A stretch of DNA of 64,000 nucleotides, taken from assembly GCF_021389935.1 (NCBI RefSeq), contig NZ_CP089979.1:3019001-3083000 (forward strand). Reading direction: 5' to 3'. The first letter of the stretch is position 1. Each line of letters opens with the position of its first letter. Source of the stretch: Fulvivirga ligni (GTDB lineage Bacteria; Bacteroidota; Bacteroidia; Cytophagales; Cyclobacteriaceae). Shown here in pieces: positions 8,167 to 16,006 of this stretch. Position numbers and translations under genes: made by a program. The notes below the pieces were generated by a model. It saw only the letters and a program-made list of their open reading frames with translations. It did no database searches and had not been told where the DNA came from.

Positions 8167-8197
8167 AAAAAAAGAGCTACTTCTTGCGAAATAGCCC
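8167..8197 (-). terminator. Terminator after the 106-aa gene
   Basis: On the minus strand GGGCTATTTC pairs with GAAGTAGCTC (two wobble pairs) around a GCAA tetraloop, then a run of seven Ts. It lies about 30 bases past the stop at 8227. Confidence 0.75.
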
Positions 8198-8226
8198 TTC
8201 TTCCACTTATCTGTGTTATAATTTCC

Positions 8227-8547
8227 TTAGTGCACTTGGTGATCTTTCTTGTTTGCTTTGTCAAGGAACTCTTCCAGCTCCACATTGCTGTCAGCACCGT
8301 AGCTATTGGTTAGAATTCCCTTCTCGCCAGCAGATGTTTCTAAAGTATATAGTATAGATGAATCTTCCGGGTTGGTTTCACCTTCGAAACGATACTCTTC
8401 AGTAATTGTGATTTCTTTCGGTTGATAAACCTTCTTTTGGCTGTCATTGTGTAATTCGCCATCTCTATAGTTAAAGTCATCAGTATAACCTTTCTCTCTA
8501 AGATCAGTCATCACTTCAGACATTGGTTTTAAATTATGAATAGACAT
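8227..8547 (-). CDS. Conserved small Bacteroidota protein of unknown function
   Basis: 106 aa, acidic, with no signal or membrane segment. The pattern (SEVMTDLREKGYTDDFNYRDG, then PKEITITEEYRFEG-TNPEDSSILYTLET, GEKGILTNSYGAD) matches a small Bacteroidota family that is sometimes labelled phosphoribosylpyrophosphate synthetase in databases; none of the PRPP synthetase motifs are present, so that label looks wrong. Function unknown. It stands alone between a minus-strand terminator and a long intergenic region that has two GGYAY-type elements 35-55 bases upstream. Confidence 0.75.
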   Translation of the reverse strand: MSIHNLKPMSEVMTDLREKGYTDDFNYRDGELHNDSQKKVYQPKEITITEEYRFEGETNPEDSSILYTLETSAGEKGILTNSYGADSNVELEEFLDKANKKDHQVH

Positions 8548-8578
8548 ATCAGTTTAATTTAAATATTAGTTAATGTTT

Positions 8579-8604
8579 ATTCAATTAGTACCAATCTCAT
8601 GCCA
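8579..8604 (-). promoter_or_regulatory. Two tandem GGYAY elements upstream of the 106-aa gene
   Basis: Read on the minus strand, TGGCATGAGATTGG overlaps TTGGTACTAATTGAAT. Both have the TGGYAY core of a -24 box at 45-56 bases before the start at 8547, but neither has a clean TTGC. The tandem arrangement resembles that at 15934-15961. Confidence 0.3.
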
Positions 8605-8778
8605 GTGACTAATGTCAGCTAGCGCGTTTATCTGCCCTGTTTCTCCCCAGCTCACCCAAGTAATCTTCTACAAACTGTGGAATATGTTATACATTGAATA
8701 AGAGGTGTTATGGGTCAATAATGGTTGATTTGTTTATTAAATAATTGATATTCAGTGAATTATGATTTTAACTTTCTT

Positions 8779-8794
8779 TTGGTATGTCTTTTTC
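8779..8794 (+). promoter_or_regulatory. Sigma-54-like element upstream of the YtxH gene
   Basis: TTGGTATGTCTTTTTC: TGGYAY core, T tract, and TTTC at the -12 position. It lies 51 bases upstream of the ATG at 8845. Confidence 0.4.
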
Positions 8795-8844
8795 ATATGT
8801 AATGTCAGAAACAGCTAATTATTAACTTTTAAAGTGAAACAATT

Positions 8845-9114
8845 ATGAATAATACAAACATTAAAATTATAGCAGGATTTGCAGCAGGAGCCATCGCAGG
8901 AGCATTAACAGGACTTTTATTAGCCCCAGAAAGCGGTGACAAAACAAGAAAAAAATTAGGTAAAGAGTCTGATAAATTCAGAGAGTCTTTAAGCAAATCT
9001 TTGGCAGAATCTTTTGATGCTGCAAAAACAAAATATAACACTTTATTAGACGAGTATACTGCTGAAGGTAAAAAGAAGCTCGCTAAGGTAAAAGACACTG
9101 CTAAGCTTAACTAA
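8845..9114 (+). CDS. YtxH-domain protein
   Basis: 89 aa. One glycine/alanine-rich membrane segment at about residues 7-27 (IIAGFAAGAIAGALTGLLLAP) is followed directly by the family hallmark LAPESGDKTRKKL and an amphipathic, lysine-rich helical tail. This is the standard YtxH layout, linked in Bacillus to the general stress response. The CsbD gene follows 48 bases later, probably in the same transcript. Confidence 0.85.
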   Translation: MNNTNIKIIAGFAAGAIAGALTGLLLAPESGDKTRKKLGKESDKFRESLSKSLAESFDAAKTKYNTLLDEYTAEGKKKLAKVKDTAKLN

Positions 9115-9162
9115 GCTTAGTAGTTTTTGAAATCAAATTAAAAAATCTAAAACCATACAGTC

Positions 9163-9348
9163 ATGAGTGAATTAGAAATTAAAGGAAACTGGAACGAATT
9201 GAAAGGTAAGTTGAAACAAAAATATGGAGAACTTACTGATGACGATTTGACTTTTGCAGAAGGTAAGTATGATGAAATGCTAGGAAGAGTGCAAAAGAAA
9301 ACTGGAAAGACTAAAGACGAATTGAGAAAAGAGATCGAAGCTCTATAA
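9163..9348 (+). CDS. CsbD family stress protein
   Basis: 61 aa. Residues 5-60 cover the CsbD fold: [24 protein letters not shown], a short turn, and [22 protein letters not shown]. CsbD is a general-stress protein of unknown molecular function in Bacillus and widely in other bacteria. It lies between the YtxH gene and a terminator, so the two likely form a small stress operon. Confidence 0.9.
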   Translation: MSELEIKGNWNELKGKLKQKYGELTDDDLTFAEGKYDEMLGRVQKKTGKTKDELRKEIEAL

Positions 9349-9361
9349 ACCCAAGCCAGAT

Positions 9362-9396
9362 AACCTGCGTGGCATTACGCTGCGCAGGTTTCTTTT
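9362..9396 (+). terminator. Terminator after the CsbD gene
   Basis: AACCTGCG at 9362-9369 and CGCAGGTT at 9383-9390 form an 8-base stem with a 13-base loop, followed by TCTTTTT. Confidence 0.8.
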
Positions 9397-9423
9397 TACC
9401 TGCATGTTATTAAGCCTTAATAG

Positions 9424-10338
9424 ATGAAATTTAACTTTGAAAATGCCTTAGATCAGGTACTTGACAAACTTAACGGATGGCTAGACACATTCATAGGGAT
9501 GTTGCCCAATATGGCAGTAGCCCTTTTGATATTTATTGCCTTTTTGGTCTTAGCCAAAATAACAAGAAATTTAATCCTTAAAGTATTTCACAGAGCCAGT
9601 AATAATAAAGCTCTGGAAAACTTATTCGCCACAGTGATTTATTATATGGTGATTGGCCTGGGCCTTTTCATCATACTGGGTGTATTAAAAATGCAAACCG
9701 CTGTTACCTCGCTCCTGGCAGGAGTAGGAGTAGTTGGTTTAGCGCTGGGTTTTGCCTTTCAGGATATCGCCGCCAACTTTGTATCCGGTGTGATACTGGC
9801 TTTTAGAAGGCCATTTAAAATTGGCGACATCGTGTCTATAACAGATTATATGGGCACCGTGGTAAGAACCAACCTGCGGGTAACTACAGTGAAAACATTT
9901 CAGGGCCAGGAGGTATATCTGCCTAACAAGGATGTACTACAGAGCCCTATTATCAACTACACCATTACAGGTGAGCGCAGAATAGACCTTGAAGTAGGTG
10001 TTTCATATGGAGACGACCTAAGCAAGGTGCAACAATTAGTATTAAAAGCAATAAAGAGCCTTGATGGACTGATCAGATCTGATGATGTCATTTTTGATTA
10101 TCATGAATTTGGCAGTAGCTCTATAAACTTCTTTGTAAGATTCTGGATCGAATACCCAGATCAGCCAGGATTTCTGGCTATGAGAAACAAAGCCATCATG
10201 GCCATAAAAGATACATTTGACGAAAATGAAATCACCATTCCATTCCCTATTCGTACGCTCGATTTTGGGATTAAGGGAGGTGAAAAACTATCAGAAATGT
10301 CTCTACAGCTTGCTGGAGAGGCATCTAACTCTAACTAA
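9424..10338 (+). CDS. MscS-family mechanosensitive channel (first of two)
   Basis: 304 aa, the usual size for small MscS channels. Three membrane segments at about 25-50, 65-88 and 92-115. The pore helix and beta-domain junction are clear: GLALGFAFQDIAANFVSGVILAFRRPFKIGDIV. The cytoplasmic cage follows. It would release osmolytes on hypo-osmotic shock in the inner membrane. It is the first gene of a tight seven-gene operon (gaps of 1-15 bases or overlap) that contains a second MscS gene. Confidence 0.92.
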   Translation: MKFNFENALDQVLDKLNGWLDTFIGMLPNMAVALLIFIAFLVLAKITRNLILKVFHRASNNKALENLFATVIYYMVIGLGLFIILGVLKMQTAVTSLLAGVGVVGLALGFAFQDIAANFVSGVILAFRRPFKIGDIVSITDYMGTVVRTNLRVTTVKTFQGQEVYLPNKDVLQSPIINYTITGERRIDLEVGVSYGDDLSKVQQLVLKAIKSLDGLIRSDDVIFDYHEFGSSSINFFVRFWIEYPDQPGFLAMRNKAIMAIKDTFDENEITIPFPIRTLDFGIKGGEKLSEMSLQLAGEASNSN

Positions 10339-10350
10339 ACATTTACGATT

Positions 10351-10767
10351 ATGAAAGCGGAAGAAAAAGAGATTTTATTTATATATAATTCTGAAAAACA
10401 AGAAGATAGAAAAGCTTTTGGGTACGCAGATTCTATTGATGGATTTGCCCTGAATGATAAAGATGTAAACAAAGTGAAGATCACTGAAACCCAGTTAGCA
10501 GAAATAGCTGATGATATGGGTGTAGCGGTGGTACAGCTGGTAGATGAAAACTCTGAGTACTACATGAACGAGCTGAAAGGCAAGAGCATCAATGACTCTG
10601 AGTTGACCACTATTTTGTCTAAGAACCCGCAGGCCATTAAAACACCTATAGCTTACTTAGGTAAAAAAGCCTTTTTCGTTGATTCAGCCTACAGCTTTGT
10701 GAAGCAAGGCATTGAAATAGAAGGTGTAAAATCTGAGAAGGGTAATGCATTTGAAAAGCAAGTATGA
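10351..10767 (+). CDS. ArsC/Spx-like thioredoxin-fold protein lacking the catalytic cysteine
   Basis: 138 aa. The C-terminal half matches ArsC-family proteins: LTTILSKNPQAIKTPIAYLGKKAFFVDS corresponds to the conserved LxxNPxLIxxPI strand. The N-terminus FIYNSEKQEDRKAFGYADS aligns with the family's IYxxxxCxxxRKAxxxL, but the active-site Cys is absent and the protein contains no cysteine at all. It therefore cannot reduce arsenate by the usual mechanism. It lies 12 bases after the MscS gene and overlaps the next start by 4 bases. Role unknown, perhaps structural or regulatory. Confidence 0.65.
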   Translation: MKAEEKEILFIYNSEKQEDRKAFGYADSIDGFALNDKDVNKVKITETQLAEIADDMGVAVVQLVDENSEYYMNELKGKSINDSELTTILSKNPQAIKTPIAYLGKKAFFVDSAYSFVKQGIEIEGVKSEKGNAFEKQV

Positions 10768-11261
10768 GTAAGCTGATCCATAGAATAACAATAATGGCTG
10801 CCTTCATGGCAGCCTTATTTCTGCAATGCCAGCAGAGTTCAGAGTCTGAAAATGCTGATGCTGAGAGCACATCCTCTGAAACAGTGCAAGAGCCGTCTTC
10901 TGAAAAGCCAGTCATGACTGATGATGGTAGCACAGAGGTCAAAACGGAAGGCTCCACAGACTGGTCTGCAGACAAGAATGGCCTTGTAAAGCAGGTGGAT
11001 GATTATCTGGCAAAGATAGATGAGCACCTGGAGGACATTGCCGAGCATGTGGAAGAACTTCATGGTGATACCAAAGATGAAGTAGAGAACATCAAAGAGA
11101 AGCTTGAGGTTGAAAAAATAAAGCTACAAGCTCGAAAAGAAAAGCTGGAAGCTGCCACAGCACAAAACTGGAGTGAGATTGCTACAAATACTCAAGGCGC
11201 ATTAAAAGACCTTAAAACTAAACTAGACCAACACGAAGAATATCTCGAAGAGGCTTACTAG
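10764..11261 (+). CDS. Coiled-coil lipoprotein
   Basis: 165 aa, start ATG overlapping the previous stop (ATGA). A signal peptide ends in a lipobox (LFLQC, Cys near residue 22). A Ser/Glu-rich linker follows, then a charged helical region from about 85 to 165 (VDDYLAKIDEHLEDIAEHVEEL and further heptads). Likely anchored in the outer or inner membrane facing the periplasm. No family is recognised. Position between two MscS genes suggests an envelope function, but that is inference. Confidence 0.75.
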   Translation: MSKLIHRITIMAAFMAALFLQCQQSSESENADAESTSSETVQEPSSEKPVMTDDGSTEVKTEGSTDWSADKNGLVKQVDDYLAKIDEHLEDIAEHVEELHGDTKDEVENIKEKLEVEKIKLQARKEKLEAATAQNWSEIATNTQGALKDLKTKLDQHEEYLEEAY

Positions 11262-11276
11262 CCAACCCTGACCCTC

Positions 11277-12170
11277 ATGAAAGAAAGAATTGTAGATGCC
11301 TTTAATAATTTTTGGATTGCCATTGTAGACAGAGTGCCGGAGATCACCATCGGGGTGGTGCTCCTTTTTGTATTTATAGCGCTTGGTGTATTGCTCAGAA
11401 GGTTTGCCCAGCGTAGGCTTTTAGTGAGAATAGGAGATAAGCTCACTGCTAACTTCATAGGCAGAGTGATATTCCTTATTTTCCTCATTATAGGAATAGT
11501 TATTTTCCTCAATCAATTAGGCCTGAGTAAAGCTGCCGGTGGCCTTCTGGCAGGTGCAGGTGTATCTGCCCTTATCATTGGTTTTGCTTTCAAAGATATT
11601 GGCGAGAACTTTCTCTCCGGCTTTTTCCTGGCCTTTAGCCGCCCTTTCAGAATTGGAGATATCATTTTGGTTAACGATATAACAGGTTCAGTGAAGGCAT
11701 TGAGCTTTAGAAATACCCATGTCCGCACCTTTGACGGAAGAGATGTTTTCATCCCTAACTCTATTTTAATCAAGCAGCCTCTTACCAATTTCACCAGAGA
11801 TGGTCTTATGCGTCATGATTTTATAGTAGGTCTGGATTATGGAGATGATATCGCTGAGGCTACCCGGGTAACGCTTGATGAACTGAGCGCTATGCAAAAC
11901 ATAACCCATGCAGAAGGTGTAGAACCTTTTGTAATTATCAATGACTTCAGCACCAGCACCATCAATCTAAAAATCCATTTCTGGATCAATACTTATGATT
12001 TCCTTGGCTCCACTACGGTGTTAAAGAGCACAGTGATGCAGCAGGTTCTAAATAGATTGAGCAAGGAAGGATTTACCATGCCAGCAGATATTATTGAGTT
12101 GAAAATTTACCAGGAAGGACAGCCTATTCCGGTATCGATAAGAGATAACAGGCCCATAAAAACCGATTAA
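11277..12170 (+). CDS. MscS-family mechanosensitive channel (second)
   Basis: 297 aa, three membrane segments (about 18-40, 60-82, 87-110) and the MscS junction ALIIGFAFKDIGENFLSGFFLAFSRPFRIGDI. It is clearly diverged from the first MscS of the operon, so not a recent duplication. It lies 15 bases after the lipoprotein gene and 2 bases before the oxidoreductase gene. Two channels in one operon could form distinct homomers with different tension thresholds (inference). Confidence 0.92.
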   Translation: MKERIVDAFNNFWIAIVDRVPEITIGVVLLFVFIALGVLLRRFAQRRLLVRIGDKLTANFIGRVIFLIFLIIGIVIFLNQLGLSKAAGGLLAGAGVSALIIGFAFKDIGENFLSGFFLAFSRPFRIGDIILVNDITGSVKALSFRNTHVRTFDGRDVFIPNSILIKQPLTNFTRDGLMRHDFIVGLDYGDDIAEATRVTLDELSAMQNITHAEGVEPFVIINDFSTSTINLKIHFWINTYDFLGSTTVLKSTVMQQVLNRLSKEGFTMPADIIELKIYQEGQPIPVSIRDNRPIKTD

Positions 12171-12172
12171 GA

Positions 12173-13513
12173 ATGAAGAAGTACGATGTGATAGTGATAG
12201 GCAGTGGACCGGCAGGAGCAAGCATTGCTGATAAGTGTAAGGAAATGGGTAAGAATGTGGCTGTGGCAGACCATGAGTTTGGTGGCACCTGCGGCTTGAA
12301 AGGTTGTACTCCTAAAAAGGTGCTGGCAGTGACATCAGAAATACTACGCTACGCCTGCCATCTGAATGGCAAAGGGATCAAACAAGTAAATGTAGACTTG
12401 GAATGGTCTTCTCTCATGCATTTTAAGAGGTCCTTCACCGAACTTATTCCCATGAATACAAAGCAGGGATTGCTAAAAAAGGGCATTGACATTTTGGAAG
12501 GAACAGCCAGCTTCGTAGATGAGCATACGCTGGAGGTGAATGGAGAAAAATATCAGGCAGATAAAATAGCTATTGCTACAGGAGCTAAGCCCATGGAATT
12601 GCCCATAGAAGGCTTTGAACATTTAATAAGTAGCGATGAATTATTGGAGTTAGATGAAGTCCCTAAAAGAGTGGTCTTCGTGGGCGGAGGCTATATAGCA
12701 TTTGAATTTGCACAAATATTAAGAAAAGCAGGCAGTAATGTGAGCCTGCTGGAAGCAGCTGATAGACCATTGTCAGGCTTTGATTATTTCCTGGCCGGAA
12801 GGCTAGTAGAGTTATTCCAAATGGAAAAGATCGATATCAGGACTGGCTTTAAGGTAGAGAAAGTAATAAAGAAGGGTAAACATTATCTGGTGCGCGGCGA
12901 GCATGCAGGAGTAATGGAAGAGGTAGAATGTGATTTAGTAGTGCATGGTGGTGGTAGAATGCCAAATGTGGCCAGTTTAAATCTGGAGGCCGCAAATGTG
13001 GAGCATTCTAAGAAAGGAATTACAGTAAATAAACACATGAAAAGTGTGTCTAATGATCATGTTTTTGCAGCAGGAGACGTGGCAGACACCGGTTATCCAT
13101 TCACACTTGTGGCTGATTATGAAGGAAGGGTAGTGGCTAGCAACGTCTGTTCAGATGATAAATCGCGGACTTCTTATGATGGTGTTCCATTTGTGCTTTT
13201 TACTTCTCCAAAATTGGCCTCTGTAGGTATGCAGGAGCAGGAGATTATGGACAAAGGCTTAAAGTATGAAACGCATCAGGGAGATACCAGTCATGGTCTT
13301 ATCTCACGTAGCCTTCAGGAAAATCTAAGTGGATACAAGTTATTTATAGGTGAAAAAGGAAATATTCTGGGTGCGCACCTTCTAGGCCCAAAGGCGGATG
13401 AGGTAATCAATGGCTTTGCCATGGCCATGCAACATAATCTCTCCGTACATGATCTGAAAAAGACCTTTTTAAGTTATCCCAGTGCCTTTGCAGAAATTAG
13501 AAAAATGATTTAG
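12173..13513 (+). CDS. Glutathione-reductase-like FAD disulfide oxidoreductase
   Basis: 446 aa. The FAD site GSGPAG is at residues 10-15. The redox disulfide C40-GLKG-C45 lies within GGTCGLKGCTPKKVL, a variant of CxxxxC-xP-K/S-K. The NAD(P) site VFVGGGYIAFEFAQIL is at about 168-183, and a second FAD motif FAAGDVADTG is at about 301. The dimerisation domain ends with LSYPSAFAEI where most relatives have HPTxxE, so the usual base His is replaced by Tyr. Substrate unknown: a flavin disulfide reductase with altered chemistry, or one whose proton donor is elsewhere. Start chosen 2 bases after the MscS stop. Confidence 0.85.
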   Translation: MKKYDVIVIGSGPAGASIADKCKEMGKNVAVADHEFGGTCGLKGCTPKKVLAVTSEILRYACHLNGKGIKQVNVDLEWSSLMHFKRSFTELIPMNTKQGLLKKGIDILEGTASFVDEHTLEVNGEKYQADKIAIATGAKPMELPIEGFEHLISSDELLELDEVPKRVVFVGGGYIAFEFAQILRKAGSNVSLLEAADRPLSGFDYFLAGRLVELFQMEKIDIRTGFKVEKVIKKGKHYLVRGEHAGVMEEVECDLVVHGGGRMPNVASLNLEAANVEHSKKGITVNKHMKSVSNDHVFAAGDVADTGYPFTLVADYEGRVVASNVCSDDKSRTSYDGVPFVLFTSPKLASVGMQEQEIMDKGLKYETHQGDTSHGLISRSLQENLSGYKLFIGEKGNILGAHLLGPKADEVINGFAMAMQHNLSVHDLKKTFLSYPSAFAEIRKMI

Positions 13514-13518
13514 AAGTC

Positions 13519-14535
13519 ATGAAAAGGAAGAGCAACTGTCCTCACGGCATTCATTATATATCAGATGATTGCCAGGGCTTTACAAGGAAAAAGCGGGGCA
13601 AGGGGTTTGAGTATTTTGATTGCGATGGGGATAAAATAACCAATACATCGGCTATTGAAAGAATAGAAGAGCTAGTTATACCTCCTATGTGGAAAGATGT
13701 ATGGATCTGCCAGGAAGAGAATGGCCACCTGCAGGTTACCGGCTATGATGAGAAAGGTAGAAAGCAATACATCTATCACACTAAATGGACCGAATATCAG
13801 CAGAAGAACAAATTCAGCAGATTAAAGGAGTTTGGAGAAAAATTACCTCTGATCAGAAAGAAGATAGAAGAGGATATCAATAAAAAAGGCTGGCCTAAAG
13901 AGAAAATTCTTGCGCTCATAGTGATGATGCTGGATGAATACTACATCAGAATCGGGAACAAAAGATATGAGCATGAGAATAAAACCTACGGCCTTACCAC
14001 ACTAAGAAGAAAGCATATCACAGAGAAGGATGGCCATCTGGTTATTGGTTTTAAAGCTAAAAGTGGCAAGCAGCGTGAAATTGATATCACAGATAAGAAA
14101 TTGATAAAACTAATCAAAAAGACTTCAGAACTGCCTGGCTATGAAATATTTAAATATCTAGATGGCGAAAAGAAATCGCACAGGCTAGATTCTCATGATG
14201 TGAACGAGTACCTGGTAGATATTACCGGAGAATACTTTACCGCAAAAGATTTTAGAACCTGGGGTGGTACCGTTCTGGCCATTGAAAATATTGATGAGGC
14301 CAGGAAAGAAATTGAAGAGAATCCTCGTAAAAAGCTTGAAACAGCTTTGGTAAAGAAGGTCTCGTCAGTTTTGGGTAATACAGTGGCAGTATGCCGTGAA
14401 TACTACATTCATCCCAAAGTAATGGATGTATTGATGAAAAATAGCGTAGGACATTATACAAAAAAGAGCCTTAATGGTTTAAAATATAAAAGTGAATTAT
14501 CAAAAGCAGAACAGCTGGCTTTGAAAATCATATAG
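13519..14535 (+). CDS. DNA topoisomerase IB (poxvirus/bacterial type)
   Basis: 338 aa, normal for bacterial TopIB. An N-terminal domain (RIEELVIPPMWKDVWIC, YDEKGRKQYIYHTKW) binds DNA. The catalytic domain has R163 (TTLRRKH), K181 or K184 region (FKAKSGKQRE), R246 (KDFRTWGGT) and the nucleophile Tyr296 in VCREYYIHPKV. It would relax supercoils of either sign by a 3'-phosphotyrosyl intermediate without ATP. It is sixth in the operon headed by an MscS gene. Bacterial TopIB genes are sporadic and presumed horizontally spread. Confidence 0.93.
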   Translation: MKRKSNCPHGIHYISDDCQGFTRKKRGKGFEYFDCDGDKITNTSAIERIEELVIPPMWKDVWICQEENGHLQVTGYDEKGRKQYIYHTKWTEYQQKNKFSRLKEFGEKLPLIRKKIEEDINKKGWPKEKILALIVMMLDEYYIRIGNKRYEHENKTYGLTTLRRKHITEKDGHLVIGFKAKSGKQREIDITDKKLIKLIKKTSELPGYEIFKYLDGEKKSHRLDSHDVNEYLVDITGEYFTAKDFRTWGGTVLAIENIDEARKEIEENPRKKLETALVKKVSSVLGNTVAVCREYYIHPKVMDVLMKNSVGHYTKKSLNGLKYKSELSKAEQLALKII

Positions 14536-14536
14536 A

Positions 14537-15856
14537 ATGAAAAAACTAAGACGTGTTCTTTACAAGGTTTCTTTAGAAATAACCAACAGTATTGCTTTCT
14601 ATCCTACACTAATCGCAGTAGGTTTTCTGCTGTTCTCTTTTCTGGTAATGTCAGTGGAGTATGAGTCTTTCATACTGGACTTTAAGGAGGATATCCGTAT
14701 TCTTTTAGTGCATGGAGTGGATAATGCCCGTTTGATATTGGGCACCGCTGTCGGCAGTATTATTTCATTAATGGTGTTCAGCTTTTCCATGGTAATGGTA
14801 GTGCTGAATAGAGCTTCTTCCACCTTGTCACCGCGGGTAATCCCTGGATTAATCACCAATAAGGCGCATCAGGTAGTGCTTGGTGTGTACTTAGGTACCA
14901 TCATTTACAGTTTAATTCTCACCATAAACATCCAGTCCCCAGATGCGAAATATAGAATACCGGCTTTGGGTATTTTATTCTCTATGATCTTCGTAATCAG
15001 TTGCTTAGGGCTTTTTGTGTATTTCATTCACTCTATTTCCCGGTCTATACAAGTAGACAATATCTTAGATAGCATTTACCGCCAAACGGAAGAACAAATG
15101 GAGTTGGCGGAGGTGGAAGATGAAACTAAAGAGCTTCCCGATACTGAAAACTGGTATACGCTCTATACCAAGCGGGCGGGCTATCTGAAGCAAATGAAGG
15201 AGGATTCGCTTTTGAAAATATGCAAGAAGCATGATATCAAAGTGGAAGTAATGGAGCAGAGTGGCTTCTTCATGGTAAAAGGCTTTCCTTTCCTTAAAAT
15301 AAGCAAAGAGATTAATGAAGAGCTGGAAGAGGATATTCGTAGCTGCTTCATTTTTTATGCTGAGGAGCATGTTACTGATCACTATTTGTTTGGCTTTAAA
15401 CAAATTTCTGAAATTGCGGTGAAGGCTTTATCTCCTGGAATCAACGATCCTGGAACAGCCATTAAGGCCATTGATTTATTGTCCATTCTCTACATAAGAA
15501 AAATGCGCCTGAAGGAGCGTGAATATCTTGGCGATTCTGATGGCAACCCCGTAATAATGGTGCAATCTGTTACCCTTGAAGAGCTCCTTTATTTCAACCT
15601 TACACCCATAAGAGAATATGGAAAAATGGATGCTACGGTTATGCTAAACATACTCGAAAGCCTTAAAAATCTGGCTTACGCAGACCGCGAGCACCTGGTG
15701 CATCAAGAGGTGTTAGAGAAATATGTGAAGAGTATGGTGGAGTCTTGTAGAAAGCACATACACAACGACTTAGATGTAGAATCTCTGAATAAAATGATTG
15801 ATAAAATCAACAACCTTTTATCAGATGGATACCACGTTCAGCACATTGATGGGTAA
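14537..15856 (+). CDS. DUF2254 family membrane protein
   Basis: 439 aa. Four membrane segments in the first 175 residues (about 20-40, 62-88, 110-130, 140-165) include GTAVGSIISLMVFSFSMVMVVL. The remainder is a soluble, acidic domain (FGFKQISEIAVKALSPGINDPGTA is its conserved core). This is the DUF2254 layout. Function unknown. It follows TopIB by one base and closes the seven-gene operon; no strong terminator follows. Confidence 0.85.
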   Translation: MKKLRRVLYKVSLEITNSIAFYPTLIAVGFLLFSFLVMSVEYESFILDFKEDIRILLVHGVDNARLILGTAVGSIISLMVFSFSMVMVVLNRASSTLSPRVIPGLITNKAHQVVLGVYLGTIIYSLILTINIQSPDAKYRIPALGILFSMIFVISCLGLFVYFIHSISRSIQVDNILDSIYRQTEEQMELAEVEDETKELPDTENWYTLYTKRAGYLKQMKEDSLLKICKKHDIKVEVMEQSGFFMVKGFPFLKISKEINEELEEDIRSCFIFYAEEHVTDHYLFGFKQISEIAVKALSPGINDPGTAIKAIDLLSILYIRKMRLKEREYLGDSDGNPVIMVQSVTLEELLYFNLTPIREYGKMDATVMLNILESLKNLAYADREHLVHQEVLEKYVKSMVESCRKHIHNDLDVESLNKMIDKINNLLSDGYHVQHIDG

Positions 15857-15932
15857 TATGGTCAACAGCAGGGGAATGTGATACCCAATAATGTGGTCTA
15901 CAGATCAATTTATAGCCCAAATTATCATTTCA

Positions 15933-15961
15933 ATGGCACTATTTCTTGGCACAGTATTGAT
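15933..15961 (+). promoter_or_regulatory. Two tandem TGGCAC boxes upstream of the first HepT-like gene
   Basis: TGGCACTATTTCTTGG runs into TTGGCACAGTATTGAT. Both contain perfect TGGCAC (-24-like) cores, 13 bases apart, about 58-72 bases upstream of ATG 16007. Neither has TTGC at the exact sigma-54 spacing. Confidence 0.4.
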
Positions 15962-15982
15962 TAGGTAATACATAACCTAATC
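15959..15982 (+). repeat. Inverted repeat upstream of the HepT-like gene
   Basis: GATTAGGT at 15959-15966 and ACCTAATC at 15975-15982 are perfect complements around an 8-base spacer, 25 bases before the start at 16007 and just downstream of the TGGCAC boxes. It could be an operator or a 5' UTR hairpin. Confidence 0.5.
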
Positions 15983-16006
15983 TAAGAACAAAAAAACTAA
16001 CTAGCC

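Larger units (their letters stand above)
8548..8844. other. Intergenic region between divergent genes
   Basis: 297 bases with no coding frame that I can support. It holds the tandem GGYAY elements of the minus-strand gene at its left end and the sigma-54-like element for the YtxH gene at its right end; the middle shows no clear repeat or hairpin. Confidence 0.6.

Noticed and set aside
8085-8297. 70-aa minus-strand frame
   Set aside because: It spans two terminators and the end of two genes.
8227-8547. Annotation as phosphoribosylpyrophosphate synthetase
   Set aside because: The family is sometimes so labelled but the protein is far too short and has no PRPP-binding loop.
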